This document shows, piece by piece, positions 1-8,034 of a DNA stretch of 64,000 nt (the first letter of the stretch is position 1; each line of letters starts with the position of its first letter). The stretch is taken from NCBI GenBank assembly GCA_023168345.1, contig AP025689.1, forward strand, positions 3,616,001 through 3,680,000, written 5' to 3'. The position numbers were made by a program, and so were the translations under genes. Below the pieces are notes generated by a model that made no database searches, was not told the origin of the DNA, and saw only the letters and a list, made by a program, of their open reading frames with translations. Origin of the DNA: Lysinibacillus sp. PLM2 (GTDB lineage: Bacteria; Bacillota; Bacilli; Bacillales_A; Planococcaceae).

Positions 1-74
1 TATGTATCAATTTCACCCATAATATAAATAATCATTAAATTACCTTGTTCTCTTACATGAATATTTACTTCCAA
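1..74 (-). CDS. rsbV: Anti-sigma factor antagonist RsbV, 5' end only
   Basis: The first 24 or so codons of a STAS-domain protein run off the left edge of the window. The visible residues, EVNIHVREQGNLMIYIMGEI after the start, match the first strand of RsbV, which binds the anti-sigma factor RsbW and so releases sigma-B. A GGAGGT site at 84-89 lies 9 bases before the TTG start used here; two in-frame GTG codons at 78-83 are closer (0 and 3 bases). The gene follows rsbU by 66 bp, as in the B. subtilis sigB operon. The identification rests on a short fragment plus gene order. Confidence 0.6.
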   Translation of the reverse strand, partial: MEVNIHVREQGNLMIIYIMGEIDT

Positions 75-140
75 ATTCACCACACCTCCAGTTTGAATAT
101 AACTCAATTCCCTTTTTTTTCTTTTTTAAAACTATAAAAA

Positions 141-1139
141 TTATTTCTTTAAAATAAATATTGTAAAATCATCCTTCAGAGCATAATCCTGTAATTTTTG
201 TAACTCTGAATAGACCTTTTCACATATTTCTTGCGCAGAAAGATGACGGTGCAAATAGGTGATCTCTTTAATAATATTCCGAGATTCATTGACTTCTATA
301 TCTCTTATTTCTGTTACCCCGTCAGTCATGATTACAACAAAATCATTTTCCTTTAGCTGGATATCAAATTGAGGATATTTTACCTCTGGAAGTACACCCA
401 ATAATAATCCTTTACTTTCTAAATCGTGGAATGATTCATCACTAGCACGGAAATATAGTCCAGGTTCATGTCCCGCCGAACCATATGTTAATACATCATT
501 CACTAAATTATATCGGCCATAAAATGATGAAACAAACATACTGTCATCAACACTTTTCTCAATGATTCGGTTTAATACTTCTAAAACGTGTGATGGATTA
601 TTGTTAACGTACTCAAGTGTTTCCAATCCATTTTTAACCATGGACATACATAAAGCCGCAGGAACTCCTTTTCCTACAACATCTGTTACTGCAAAACTTA
701 AGTAATCTTTTTTATCATATAAAAAGCAATAAACACAATCTCCATTCATTTGCCTTAATGGAATAGATAACATTCCAATATCTAAAGATTCTATTTGTGG
801 TACAGTTGTTTTTAGTAAGTGATTTTGGATTCTTGTAGCAATATCCATCTCAATTCTCAATTCTTCTTGTTTGATTAAAAGACTTTGGTGTTCACGAAAT
901 TTAAGTCCAAATTGCACCATCACTTCGATGAGGAATTCGTAAGCATAAGATAGCTTTTCCGGTAAATCATCATAGATTTCTTCAATGGCTTTTTTATGAA
1001 TATTGATTACATCTTCAGGTGCTACATTTTTTTTCATTAGCTGTCGAACATAATTTTGTCCTACATATAAATTCTGTTCCTGTCTATTTGCAATATAATC
1101 GGATAAGATTTGTTTATATTGAATTAATAATTGTTGCAC
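141..1139 (-). CDS. rsbU: Serine phosphatase RsbU
   Basis: This is a 332-residue PP2C-type phosphatase that dephosphorylates RsbV when stimulated by RsbT and so activates sigma-B. Residues 1 to about 85 form the RsbU-type helical N-terminal domain that binds RsbT. Residues from about 100 onward form the SpoIIE-like PP2C domain, with metal-binding Asp residues in MNGD (131-134), TDVVGKG (Asp153), TDGVTE (Asp273) and KDDFT (Asp323/324). The length matches B. subtilis RsbU (335). The start is GTG, and its GGGGTG ribosome site lies in the last codons of rsbT, so the two genes are probably translationally coupled. There is no sign of damage. Confidence 0.93.
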   Translation of the reverse strand: MQQLLIQYKQILSDYIANRQEQNLYVGQNYVRQLMKKNVAPEDVINIHKKAIEEIYDDLPEKLSYAYEFLIEVMVQFGLKFREHQSLLIKQEELRIEMDIATRIQNHLLKTTVPQIESLDIGMLSIPLRQMNGDCVYCFLYDKKDYLSFAVTDVVGKGVPAALCMSMVKNGLETLEYVNNNPSHVLEVLNRIIEKSVDDSMFVSSFYGRYNLVNDVLTYGSAGHEPGLYFRASDESFHDLESKGLLLGVLPEVKYPQFDIQLKENDFVVIMTDGVTEIRDIEVNESRNIIKEITYLHRHLSAQEICEKVYSELQKLQDYALKDDFTIFILKK

Positions 1140-1145
1140 AATATA

Positions 1146-1553
1146 TCACCCCATTCTTAACCATTTTTCTACTCTAATTTTTGTTCCTCTTCCTACTTCT
1201 GAAGTAATATCCATATTATCCATAAGTCTTTTTACTCCAGGTATACCAGCTCCTATACCTTCTGGAGAATTTTCACCTAATACGCTTTTAATGTCAGCAA
1301 TACCTGGACCGCTATCCTTAGCTATTATACATATTCCTTTTAAATTTAGATCTTCATTGTCAATTTTTTCAATTTCAATCTGTCCAATTTCTGCATACAA
1401 GAAAATATTTTTTGCTAATTCTCCTATTGCAGTTGCGATTCGCGCTTGATCCACTACATCGAATCCGATTGATTTAGCTATTTTTCTAGCAAATTGGCGT
1501 GCAGTGATTATATCCCATTCCGTTTTAATATCTATAGTTATTATTTCTGTCAC
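1146..1553 (-). CDS. rsbT: Serine kinase RsbT, sigma-B activation switch
   Basis: This 135-residue GHKL-type kinase matches RsbT along its full length. The ATP site includes Asn49 in the ELAKNI motif, DSGPGI (80-85) and the glycine-rich GIGAGIPGVKRL lid (99-110). In B. subtilis RsbT is held by RsbR/RsbS stressosomes; on stress it phosphorylates them and then activates RsbU. Here the gene is preceded directly by the ndoA terminator, with no rsbR or rsbS, so the source of RsbT control is not visible. It starts at GTG, 5 bases after GGGGGTG. It heads the visible rsbT-rsbU-rsbV unit. Confidence 0.92.
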   Translation of the reverse strand: MTEIITIDIKTEWDIITARQFARKIAKSIGFDVVDQARIATAIGELAKNIFLYAEIGQIEIEKIDNEDLNLKGICIIAKDSGPGIADIKSVLGENSPEGIGAGIPGVKRLMDNMDITSEVGRGTKIRVEKWLRMG

Positions 1554-1602
1554 AACTGCACCCCCAAATCATAAGGTTTTTATCAAATTTATTTAACTAT
1601 TT

Positions 1603-1631
1603 TATATAATTCTATTATTTGTTATCGGCAA
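1603..1631 (-). promoter_or_regulatory. Candidate sigma-A promoter for rsbT-rsbU-rsbV
   Basis: On the minus strand TTGCCG (1626-1631) is separated by exactly 17 bases from TATATA (1603-1608), 50 bases upstream of the rsbT start and downstream of the ndoA terminator. No convincing sigma-B promoter (GTTT...GGGTAT) was seen here. This is a pattern match only. Confidence 0.4.
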
Positions 1632-1726
1632 AACCAATAAGGTTTATATACTTTCTATTTATTGTAATTATATTCTAATAATTGTAACAAAGTAATTATA
1701 ATTTTATTTTAATAACAATGATAATG

Positions 1727-1766
1727 AAAAGAGCATCGAAAACTTTTGTTTTCGATACTCTTTTTT
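1727..1766 (-). terminator. Intrinsic terminator after ndoA
   Basis: A near-perfect 13-bp stem (GAGTATCGAAAAC paired with GTTTTCGATGCTC on the minus strand, one mismatch) is followed by a short T run. It separates the alr-ndoAI-ndoA unit from rsbT. In B. subtilis rsbR and rsbS occupy this interval. Confidence 0.8.
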
Positions 1767-1777
1767 AAATTATGTAT

Positions 1778-2128
1778 TCAAAATTTCATTAATCCTAAAC
1801 TTATTTCTAAGGCTTCGTCCACTTTATCCATTAATTCTTCATCTAATTGAGTAATCCGGTCGGTTAGTCTGGATTTATCAATTGTACGCAATTGTTCAAG
1901 CAAAATTACCGAATTTCGTTCAAACCCATACTTTTTGGCATCTATTTCAACATGGGTTGGTAATTTTGCTTTTTGAATTTGCGCAGTAATCGCAGCGATA
2001 ATTACTGTAGGACTGAATCGATTTCCTATATCATTTTGAATGATTAATACGGGTCTTGTTCCACCTTGTTCAGAACCTACCACTGGTGATAGATCTGCAA
2101 AAAAAACGTCCCCTCGTTTCACAATCAA
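1778..2128 (-). CDS. ndoA: mRNA interferase EndoA (MazF/PemK toxin)
   Basis: This 116-residue PemK/MazF endoribonuclease is nearly identical in pattern to B. subtilis EndoA, which cleaves mRNA at UACAU. It begins [20 protein letters not shown] and keeps the residues important for catalysis, Arg25 (in GGTRPV) and Thr48. The start is TTG, a few bases after GGGGGATG, and the gene follows the antitoxin stop by 3 bp, so the pair is probably translationally coupled. Full length and intact. The toxin is neutralised by the upstream antitoxin EndoAI. Confidence 0.95.
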   Translation of the reverse strand: MIVKRGDVFFADLSPVVGSEQGGTRPVLIIQNDIGNRFSPTVIIAAITAQIQKAKLPTHVEIDAKKYGFERNSVILLEQLRTIDKSRLTDRITQLDEELMDKVDEALEISLGLMKF

Positions 2129-2131
2129 ATT

Positions 2132-2419
2132 TCATCCCCCGCTTACGAGACGCTCCACCATATGCTCCGCTTCATACTCCGCATGTAGACATTCACTACA
2201 AATTGACAAATTAATTTGTGACATTTCCACATAGCCTTTCATTAAAGCTTCCCGTATTTGATTTGGTTGCTTGTGCGTTGATAATCTACGTGTCGCAACG
2301 ATTACATACTCTTCTTTGCGCGCAGATTTTTGCTCAAGTGTTTGATTAAACTCTATTAACATCTCTTGAGGAAGAGAATATTGGATTTCTTTTAACTCAT
2401 CAACTTTTTTCGCGTACAA
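2132..2419 (-). CDS. ndoAI: Antitoxin EndoAI (MazE-like, ribbon-helix-helix)
   Basis: This is the 95-residue antitoxin partner of EndoA. The C-terminal half (MKGYVEMSQINLSICSE ... AEHMVERLVSGG) is the conserved toxin-binding tail of the family; the N-terminal part is the DNA-binding ribbon-helix-helix, more diverged from B. subtilis. The frame is open to 2437, but that start would lie inside the GGAGGT site at 2428-2433. The TTG at 2417-2419, 8 bases after this site, gives the family length (93 in B. subtilis). Two cysteines in the C-terminal half (ICSEC) are unlike B. subtilis EndoAI. Confidence 0.88.
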   Translation of the reverse strand: MYAKKVDELKEIQYSLPQEMLIEFNQTLEQKSARKEEYVIVATRRLSTHKQPNQIREALMKGYVEMSQINLSICSECLHAEYEAEHMVERLVSGG

Positions 2420-2562
2420 AAACAAGCACCTCCACAAAAACCATACCGTTTCTTCTACCTATTCTATCATCGAAAATAGTAGTTGAAAAGACAAGATATT
2501 ATATAATGTGACAATTCTTGTGATTGTAGTGGTTTTTGTTGAAGATTTTTGTCGTATTTTAG

Positions 2563-3675
2563 TTACGAGTAATAGATTCGAGGCACTCTAGTTGTTATAA
2601 TACACGGTATTTCATAGTTTATAGTTTCAACTTTTGCTGCCCATTCATCAATTGTTATTTCTTCCTCATTTTGCTTTCCAATTAAAATGACTTTCTCACC
2701 TACATTATATGCACTAGGTAATGCAATCATACATTGATCCATGCAAATTCTTCCGATTATAGGAACTCTTTTACCATCAATCAATACTTCTTGCCCACTT
2801 AATTTACGTATCATACCATCTGCATATCCTATAGGCAGTGTGCCTACATACATTGGTTCTTCTGCTGTAAAGGTTGCACCATATCCAATTGACTCACCTT
2901 TTTGAAGTAATTTTACAGCAACAAGCTCCGTTTCTAACGAAAAAGCTTGTTTAATTGGAAACGGTAATTTACCTTTTACATAAGATGAAGGTGCCAATCC
3001 ATACATCGAAATACCAAAACGTACTGCATCATATTGTAGATGTCTATCCTTAATCAACATAGTTGCTGTGTTTGCAGCATGAACAACCCGTGGCTTTTCA
3101 GGTAACATTCGGACTAGCTTTTCAAACTTTTCTACCTGTTTTTTAAAGTAGGATTCGTCTTCTTCATCTGCCGTTGCAAAATGAGTAAATATCCCATCTA
3201 CTATAAGGTTACTCGTTTTTTTTATGTCGCTAAATAGAGTTAAAAGTTCCTCAATAGTTGTTACACCAATTCTACCCATACCACTATCGATTTTAATATG
3301 TAATTTTAATAACTTATCGGAGTTAAATTGAACCTTATTAACCCAATCCGATGAATATACTGTTAAAGTAATATTTTCATCAGCAGCTACCTTTGCAAAG
3401 GTAATCGGAGAATATCCAAGTACTAAAATATCAATAGTAGGAAAATGCTTTCGAATATGGAGAGCCTCATCGGGTGTTGCAACAGCAAGTATAGATGCTC
3501 CCGCTTCTATTGCAGCACCTGCGACTTCAACATCTCCATGTCCGTAAGCATTTGCTTTTACAACCGCCATTATTTGCACTTCTGGTTGCAGAAATCCTTT
3601 TAAATGACGAACATTTTCTTTAATTGCATTTAAATCAATTATTGCTTGAGTTGGACGGTAGTGTGGTGTTGTCAT
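2563..3675 (-). CDS. alr: Alanine racemase
   Basis: This 370-residue PLP enzyme interconverts L- and D-alanine for peptidoglycan. The PLP lysine is Lys40 in AVVKANAYGHG, and the second catalytic base is Tyr265 in IGYGAT, the same numbering as in Geobacillus Alr. The dimer-contact and substrate region GRICMDQCM is present. It starts with ATG after GAGGG and lies upstream of ndoAI, as in B. subtilis. It is functionally linked to ddl and murF further along the window. Confidence 0.96.
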   Translation of the reverse strand: MTTPHYRPTQAIIDLNAIKENVRHLKGFLQPEVQIMAVVKANAYGHGDVEVAGAAIEAGASILAVATPDEALHIRKHFPTIDILVLGYSPITFAKVAADENITLTVYSSDWVNKVQFNSDKLLKLHIKIDSGMGRIGVTTIEELLTLFSDIKKTSNLIVDGIFTHFATADEEDESYFKKQVEKFEKLVRMLPEKPRVVHAANTATMLIKDRHLQYDAVRFGISMYGLAPSSYVKGKLPFPIKQAFSLETELVAVKLLQKGESIGYGATFTAEEPMYVGTLPIGYADGMIRKLSGQEVLIDGKRVPIIGRICMDQCMIALPSAYNVGEKVILIGKQNEEEITIDEWAAKVETINYEIPCIITTRVPRIYYS

Positions 3676-3791
3676 TTGTTTTTCCCTCTTTTACTACATT
3701 CTAAACCTAGAATAAATTTTGTTTGTATATTTTTTCATTTGTAAAACATTTGTTAATTATTATACCCGTCCAACTATACATTTCAACACGC

Positions 3792-4793
3792 TTATTTTAA
3801 TCCTCCTGGGATAACAGAAGCAGCCACTTCCATCATTTCTTCGCGTGTTAAGCTTTCAGAGGCTAAGAAGAATGATACCCCATCACGTTCCCAGCTAATT
3901 GAGTTATCCGTAATGGCACCAATAGTAAATCCTAAGTCCGCTGGATCCCCAGGAGCAAATACAGGAACCGTTGAATCTTCATCATAAGTGATTGGTTGTT
4001 CCATTAATGTAAATGGTTTGTCCCCTTCGAACGTTAAAATTACACGTTCCGTACCGTCTTCAACGATTGTTTGCTCATCTACTAATGTAGTACCTTCCCA
4101 TTGTAAATTAGGATAATGTACTTGGAATTCTTGAGGTTCAATAGCGCCAGTTTCTCCTGATTCTTCAGTAAACTTTTCTACCGCATATTCCTCTTCCTTA
4201 TGTTCCATTCCTAAATTGATTTTGCTAAATGTAATAAGTAGCTGCTCTTCTCCTGCTTCGTTCATAACTGAGACTGATGTAGGTAATTTTGTTTTCTTAT
4301 CTACTGTTATTTTTTGTGTTGGCATTACGCTCTTATGATTATTTCTAGTAGCTGCTTGGAATACATAATTGTTTTCATCTTCTTCCATTGCAACATTTTG
4401 ATCAGCTAATAAATCTTCAGCTAGAGCACCGATAAGGTATGCTTGGCTATTTTGTTTTGGCCACTCACTCTGGAACTTGTACGTTTTTCTGAGTGAAGGT
4501 GTTACGACAAATACTCCTTCTTTGTTACGTATTATCATCTGTGTTACATCTTCACCTTGTTGTGTTACTTTTACTCGATAAAGATCTGGTTGAGTATGCC
4601 AAACATTTACATCGTATACTCTTGGTTCACTACCTGTTTTAATTTCCATTGTTGCATCTAACTCATAACCCTTGACGTTCGTCCATTTGTTGCTTAAATC
4701 CTTTAACACATCTTCCTTCGATTGACTACCACAAGCCGCGATTACAAGTACACTTAACAACAATACGATAAAAGCAATTACACGTTGTCGCAA
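3792..4793 (-). CDS. ydcC: Sporulation-associated lipoprotein YdcC (LolA-like fold)
   Basis: This 333-residue exported lipoprotein has a signal peptide ending in the lipobox VIAAC (Cys21), then a LolA/LppX-like region (about 30-220) rich in beta strands and a C-terminal DUF4367-like part. The order acpS-ydcC-alr is the same as in B. subtilis, where YdcC is a sporulation protein of unknown mechanism. The start is TTG, with AAAGGA 7 bases upstream. The ydcC name rests on fold and synteny. Confidence 0.85.
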   Translation of the reverse strand: MRQRVIAFIVLLLSVLVIAACGSQSKEDVLKDLSNKWTNVKGYELDATMEIKTGSEPRVYDVNVWHTQPDLYRVKVTQQGEDVTQMIIRNKEGVFVVTPSLRKTYKFQSEWPKQNSQAYLIGALAEDLLADQNVAMEEDENNYVFQAATRNNHKSVMPTQKITVDKKTKLPTSVSVMNEAGEEQLLITFSKINLGMEHKEEEYAVEKFTEESGETGAIEPQEFQVHYPNLQWEGTTLVDEQTIVEDGTERVILTFEGDKPFTLMEQPITYDEDSTVPVFAPGDPADLGFTIGAITDNSISWERDGVSFFLASESLTREEMMEVAASVIPGGLK

Positions 4794-4899
4794 AACTCCA
4801 TCCTTTCTACTTTCACTCGATACGACAAATATATGAGTGGTTGAATAACTTTATGCTATTAATTTTGGACAATATGACAATTTACTCTTAGATTAAGAA

Positions 4900-5250
4900 C
4901 TATGCCATTAATATAACCTGAGCTGCAGCATAATCCTTGGAATGTGTGATGCTAACGAAACCTTTAACAATTTGACGATTGAAATATAATGTTGGTTTCC
5001 CTAGTTCGTCATTTAGTATTTCAATTTGATGAAATTCACAACCCTCTCTAATGCCAGTACCGTTTGCTTTAGAATATGCTTCTTTCGCTGCAAATCTTCC
5101 AGCTAAATATTCAATTTTCCTTTGTTCTGATAATTTATTGTAAGCATCAAGCTCACGATTAGATAATATACGATTTCTAAACTTTTCTTTTTCATTTACT
5201 TTTTTTATTCTTTCAATTTCTATAATATCTAAACCGATTCCTTTAATCAT
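4900..5250 (-). CDS. acpS: Holo-[acyl-carrier-protein] synthase
   Basis: This 116-residue phosphopantetheinyl transferase moves 4'-phosphopantetheine from CoA to the serine of ACP. The metal-binding motifs GIGLDIIEIERI (Asp8 region) and FAAKEAYSKANGTGI are intact, as is the C-terminal SITHSKDYAAAQV. The frame extends six codons upstream, but AAAGGAG sits 7 bases before the ATG at 5248-5250, which is taken as the start. It is divergent from the rhomboid gene, with only 65 bp between them. Confidence 0.94.
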   Translation of the reverse strand: MIKGIGLDIIEIERIKKVNEKEKFRNRILSNRELDAYNKLSEQRKIEYLAGRFAAKEAYSKANGTGIREGCEFHQIEILNDELGKPTLYFNRQIVKGFVSITHSKDYAAAQVILMA

Positions 5251-5315
5251 AAAGGTTCTCCTTTTCATCTTTAATCAATACAATGTATAATGATGTTATA
5301 AATTGAGGTGGATAT

Positions 5316-5924
5316 ATGTTTATTAGAAGGGAAAGTTTCAAGCAATATATTAAATTGTACCCAGTCGTTTCTTCCATCATTGCGATCAATCTAATTGTTT
5401 ATATTTTAATGCTTTTACCAGGGATGGAATATAGGTTTTTTATATATGGTGCAAGTATTAATTCATTAATTGGCGATGGTGAGTGGTGGCGAGTTGTTTC
5501 CTCTATCTTCATACATGCTGGCTTTCTACATGTACTGTTTAATATGTTTTCATTATTTTTATTTGGACCGGAGCTTGAAAAAATTGCAGGTAAAGCTCGA
5601 TTTTTAACAATCTACTTGCTTGCAGGTATTTTTGGTAATGTTTTAACATTTATGACCCAACCTGGTATTTATACAAGCGTTGGAGCAAGTGGTGCAATCT
5701 ATGGGGTATTCGGTGCATTTGCTGCACTGGTTTACTACACAAGACACACAATGCCACAGTTAAAACAAATTATTATGCCTATTATTATCATTAGTGTCAT
5801 TTTAACCTTTTTACAACCTGGCATTAATATTATGGGTCATTTAGGGGGATTAGCTACAGGTTTCATTATTGGGCTTGTATACTTTACTCCAAAAAACATT
5901 ATACGTTGGAGAAACAGAAGATAA
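5316..5924 (+). CDS. Rhomboid family intramembrane serine protease (YdcA-like)
   Basis: This 202-residue protein has about six membrane segments and the rhomboid signature: catalytic serine in GASGAIYGVFGA, catalytic histidine in GHLGGLATGF, and the HAGFLHVLFNMFSLFLFG segment. It would cleave membrane-embedded substrates within the cytoplasmic membrane; the substrate is unknown. GAGGTGG precedes the ATG. A TATAAT hexamer at 5286-5291 could be its -10. Its position next to acpS matches ydcA of B. subtilis. Confidence 0.93.
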   Translation: MFIRRESFKQYIKLYPVVSSIIAINLIVYILMLLPGMEYRFFIYGASINSLIGDGEWWRVVSSIFIHAGFLHVLFNMFSLFLFGPELEKIAGKARFLTIYLLAGIFGNVLTFMTQPGIYTSVGASGAIYGVFGAFAALVYYTRHTMPQLKQIIMPIIIISVILTFLQPGINIMGHLGGLATGFIIGLVYFTPKNIIRWRNRR

Positions 5925-5930
5925 TATAAA

Positions 5931-5958
5931 AAACGGTAAAATATATTACCGTTTTTTA
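5931..5958. terminator. Bidirectional terminator between rhomboid gene and ydbT
   Basis: An 8-bp stem (AACGGTAA/TTACCGTT) around AATATA is flanked by A and T runs on both sides. It serves the converging rhomboid and PH-domain genes; the ydbT stop is at 5956. Confidence 0.85.
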
Positions 5959-7440
5959 TTTTGTTTGAAACCAATTGAAGACTTTATCGGCATCTTCAAT
6001 CCTCACATGTGCTACCTTTGCAGTCGCACCCATAACTCCCGACATGACAGTTGCTTGAATTGATGCAAGGTCTTTTCTTTTTTGAAAATAGCTCTGACTT
6101 CTTCCAATAACTTGAATTCGTTTCTTTTCTGTTAAAAATGTAACTCGACTAAAGATCCGATAAACCATAGTTAGTTGGTTGTCTTGAATTGCAAGTCCCG
6201 CTGTACGATATTGCCATAATCCAAGCAAAACTACAGGTATTACGAGTAATGTTGTAAACAAACCATAGGGATAATAAAAATAACTAAGTAAAACAACTAG
6301 TGGCAGCACCCAAATAAAATCAATCCGATAGAAAAAGGATTTTGCCCTTGATGGTGGTTGAATTAATTTTAAACCCAAATCAAACTGTGGGAATAATCCC
6401 TCTAATAGAGGATATAGCTCTTTTTTTCCGATAAGTGGAAACAAGATAATCTTTTTCTCCTTTTCACCGTATCCCCCTCCAGCACTTTCAATGCTCACAG
6501 AGGCTAACCCGAATACTTGCCGTATAGGATTCTCTACGATTTTAATCGCTTGAATTCGATTTATCGGAATAGCTATTTTCTTCTTTTCAAGAAGCCCACG
6601 AGTAACTATAATTCGATCATTTTCTTCCACTATTTTAAAATCATAATAACTAAGAAAAGTTAGGCCAACAGATGCAATCCAAGCAAAAACCAACCCTATA
6701 AAAATCATCCCCAATACAACTACAAAACCAAATTGAATAAATGCGGATACTTCTTCAAAAATCAAATCCAATGGAATATATTCAGAGAACTGGGATAACA
6801 AAGCTACTATACCAGCTAAGACAACGCCTATACTATTTGAAGTTGTGGCTAATAATAGTAAATCTTTGGATGACATTTTATGGATCGTTTTAGAAGCTAC
6901 TTCAGAGGTACTTGAGCTTTCGAAATGTAAAGCATCCTCTTCATTATGTTTTATTCGTGCTTTACCCTTTGCATTTTCCATCTCTATTTCTATTTGCTTC
7001 GCAGCTTCTTTTGTTACCGCTGTTAACTCAACTTCAGGCTTGCCATTTGTACTCCCCGCTGTTTCAACCATTACTTGCACTAACCCGAATATTTGATGAA
7101 ATATCCCCTCTTTATAATTCAAGCTTTGGATACGTTCGAAAGGAATATAGCGCTTCTTCTTAACAAATAGTCCGTATTCAGATCGAAGCTCTTCATCCTC
7201 AAACCAGTAAACAAATGTCCACCATTTTATAATCCCGAATATTAAATAAAAAAACACTGGAACTGTAATAATAAGTATCGGGAAAATATCTGACCAGAAA
7301 TTAATCTCATTTGTTTGCTGTGAATTAAAGATACTAGATATAAAAATAATTCCGATTGGGATGATTAACTCCTTCAATCCCTTTAAAAAATTAATTATTG
7401 CTGAAATAGGATGTAGTTTATATGTTCTATTAGACATCAT
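5956..7440 (-). CDS. ydbT: PH-domain membrane protein YdbT
   Basis: This 494-residue membrane protein has about six hydrophobic segments and three copies of the bacterial PH-like (bPH2, DUF304) unit. These are centred on KKKRYIPFERIQSLNYKEG, KKKIAIPINRIQAIKIVEN and TEKKRIQVIGRSQSYFQKR. It overlaps the upstream ydbS by 11 bp and is probably co-translated with it; the two form a conserved pair. In several Bacillales the pair has been linked to resistance to membrane-active compounds, but the molecular role is unclear. Intact and full length. Confidence 0.9.
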   Translation of the reverse strand: MMSNRTYKLHPISAIINFLKGLKELIIPIGIIFISSIFNSQQTNEINFWSDIFPILIITVPVFFYLIFGIIKWWTFVYWFEDEELRSEYGLFVKKKRYIPFERIQSLNYKEGIFHQIFGLVQVMVETAGSTNGKPEVELTAVTKEAAKQIEIEMENAKGKARIKHNEEDALHFESSSTSEVASKTIHKMSSKDLLLLATTSNSIGVVLAGIVALLSQFSEYIPLDLIFEEVSAFIQFGFVVVLGMIFIGLVFAWIASVGLTFLSYYDFKIVEENDRIIVTRGLLEKKKIAIPINRIQAIKIVENPIRQVFGLASVSIESAGGGYGEKEKKIILFPLIGKKELYPLLEGLFPQFDLGLKLIQPPSRAKSFFYRIDFIWVLPLVVLLSYFYYPYGLFTTLLVIPVVLLGLWQYRTAGLAIQDNQLTMVYRIFSRVTFLTEKKRIQVIGRSQSYFQKRKDLASIQATVMSGVMGATAKVAHVRIEDADKVFNWFQTK

Positions 7441-7909
7441 CTTCAGCCACCCTTGCTAATTCAGAAATACGCATGCGCAGTAAATCAGCCTCTTCGGAAA
7501 TAAGCATTGGAATGATATGTGTCGTTGCTGCCGTTGATATAGATATATTAGCTAAGTTATATTTTTTTAATATAGGTCCTTGAGCTGTATCAACATGCTG
7601 CACTCGGACCATAGGGATTAAAGTTTTTTTAATAATAAATAATCCACTTTGTATTTCAATCTCATGCTCTCTTACATCATATCGCCAATGCTCCCATCGT
7701 ATATTGGGAATGATCCAAATATAAGCTATCGCTTCCACGATCACAACAGCAATCAATATGTAATGGATATAGTGTGGCCATTCAAAAATAAAAGTTAGTA
7801 CACTGGCGGCAATTGCAATAATTAAAAAAATAGCCGAACCTATAAGACCATATAAACGCCATACAGTTAGCCCTTTCCTAGGAATTTTATTTTTTAATTC
7901 ATCTCTCAT
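7430..7909 (-). CDS. ydbS: PH-domain membrane protein YdbS
   Basis: This 159-residue protein has two membrane helices (about 20-75) followed by one bPH2 domain (LFIIKKTLIPMVRVQHVDTAQGP). It is the partner of YdbT. The frame is open to 7918, but the GAGGTG site overlaps that upstream GTG, and the ATG at 7907-7909 is correctly spaced from it. It lies downstream of cshA, separated by a terminator, as in B. subtilis. Confidence 0.9.
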   Translation of the reverse strand: MRDELKNKIPRKGLTVWRLYGLIGSAIFLIIAIAASVLTFIFEWPHYIHYILIAVVIVEAIAYIWIIPNIRWEHWRYDVREHEIEIQSGLFIIKKTLIPMVRVQHVDTAQGPILKKYNLANISISTAATTHIIPMLISEEADLLRMRISELARVAEDDV

Positions 7910-7986
7910 TATCCACACCTCGTCTCTTTCTTTTACATACGTTTTAAACTCAAAATCGTTTCGTTTTCCTTTAGTCTTCTATAATA

Positions 7987-8020
7987 AAAAAAACTGACTC
8001 ATAAACTGAGTCAGTTTTTA
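7987..8020 (-). terminator. Intrinsic terminator after cshA
   Basis: A 9-bp perfect stem ACTGACTCA/TGAGTCAGT (extended by A-T pairs) has a 5-nt loop and T-rich tails on both strands. It lies 15 bp after the cshA stop. Confidence 0.85.
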
Positions 8021-8034
8021 GTTTGGAATTTAAA

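Noticed and set aside
2132-3675. EndoA/EndoAI as an accessory or mobile toxin-antitoxin module
   Set aside because: The pair is in its conserved chromosomal place behind alr, as in B. subtilis, so it is a core locus here.
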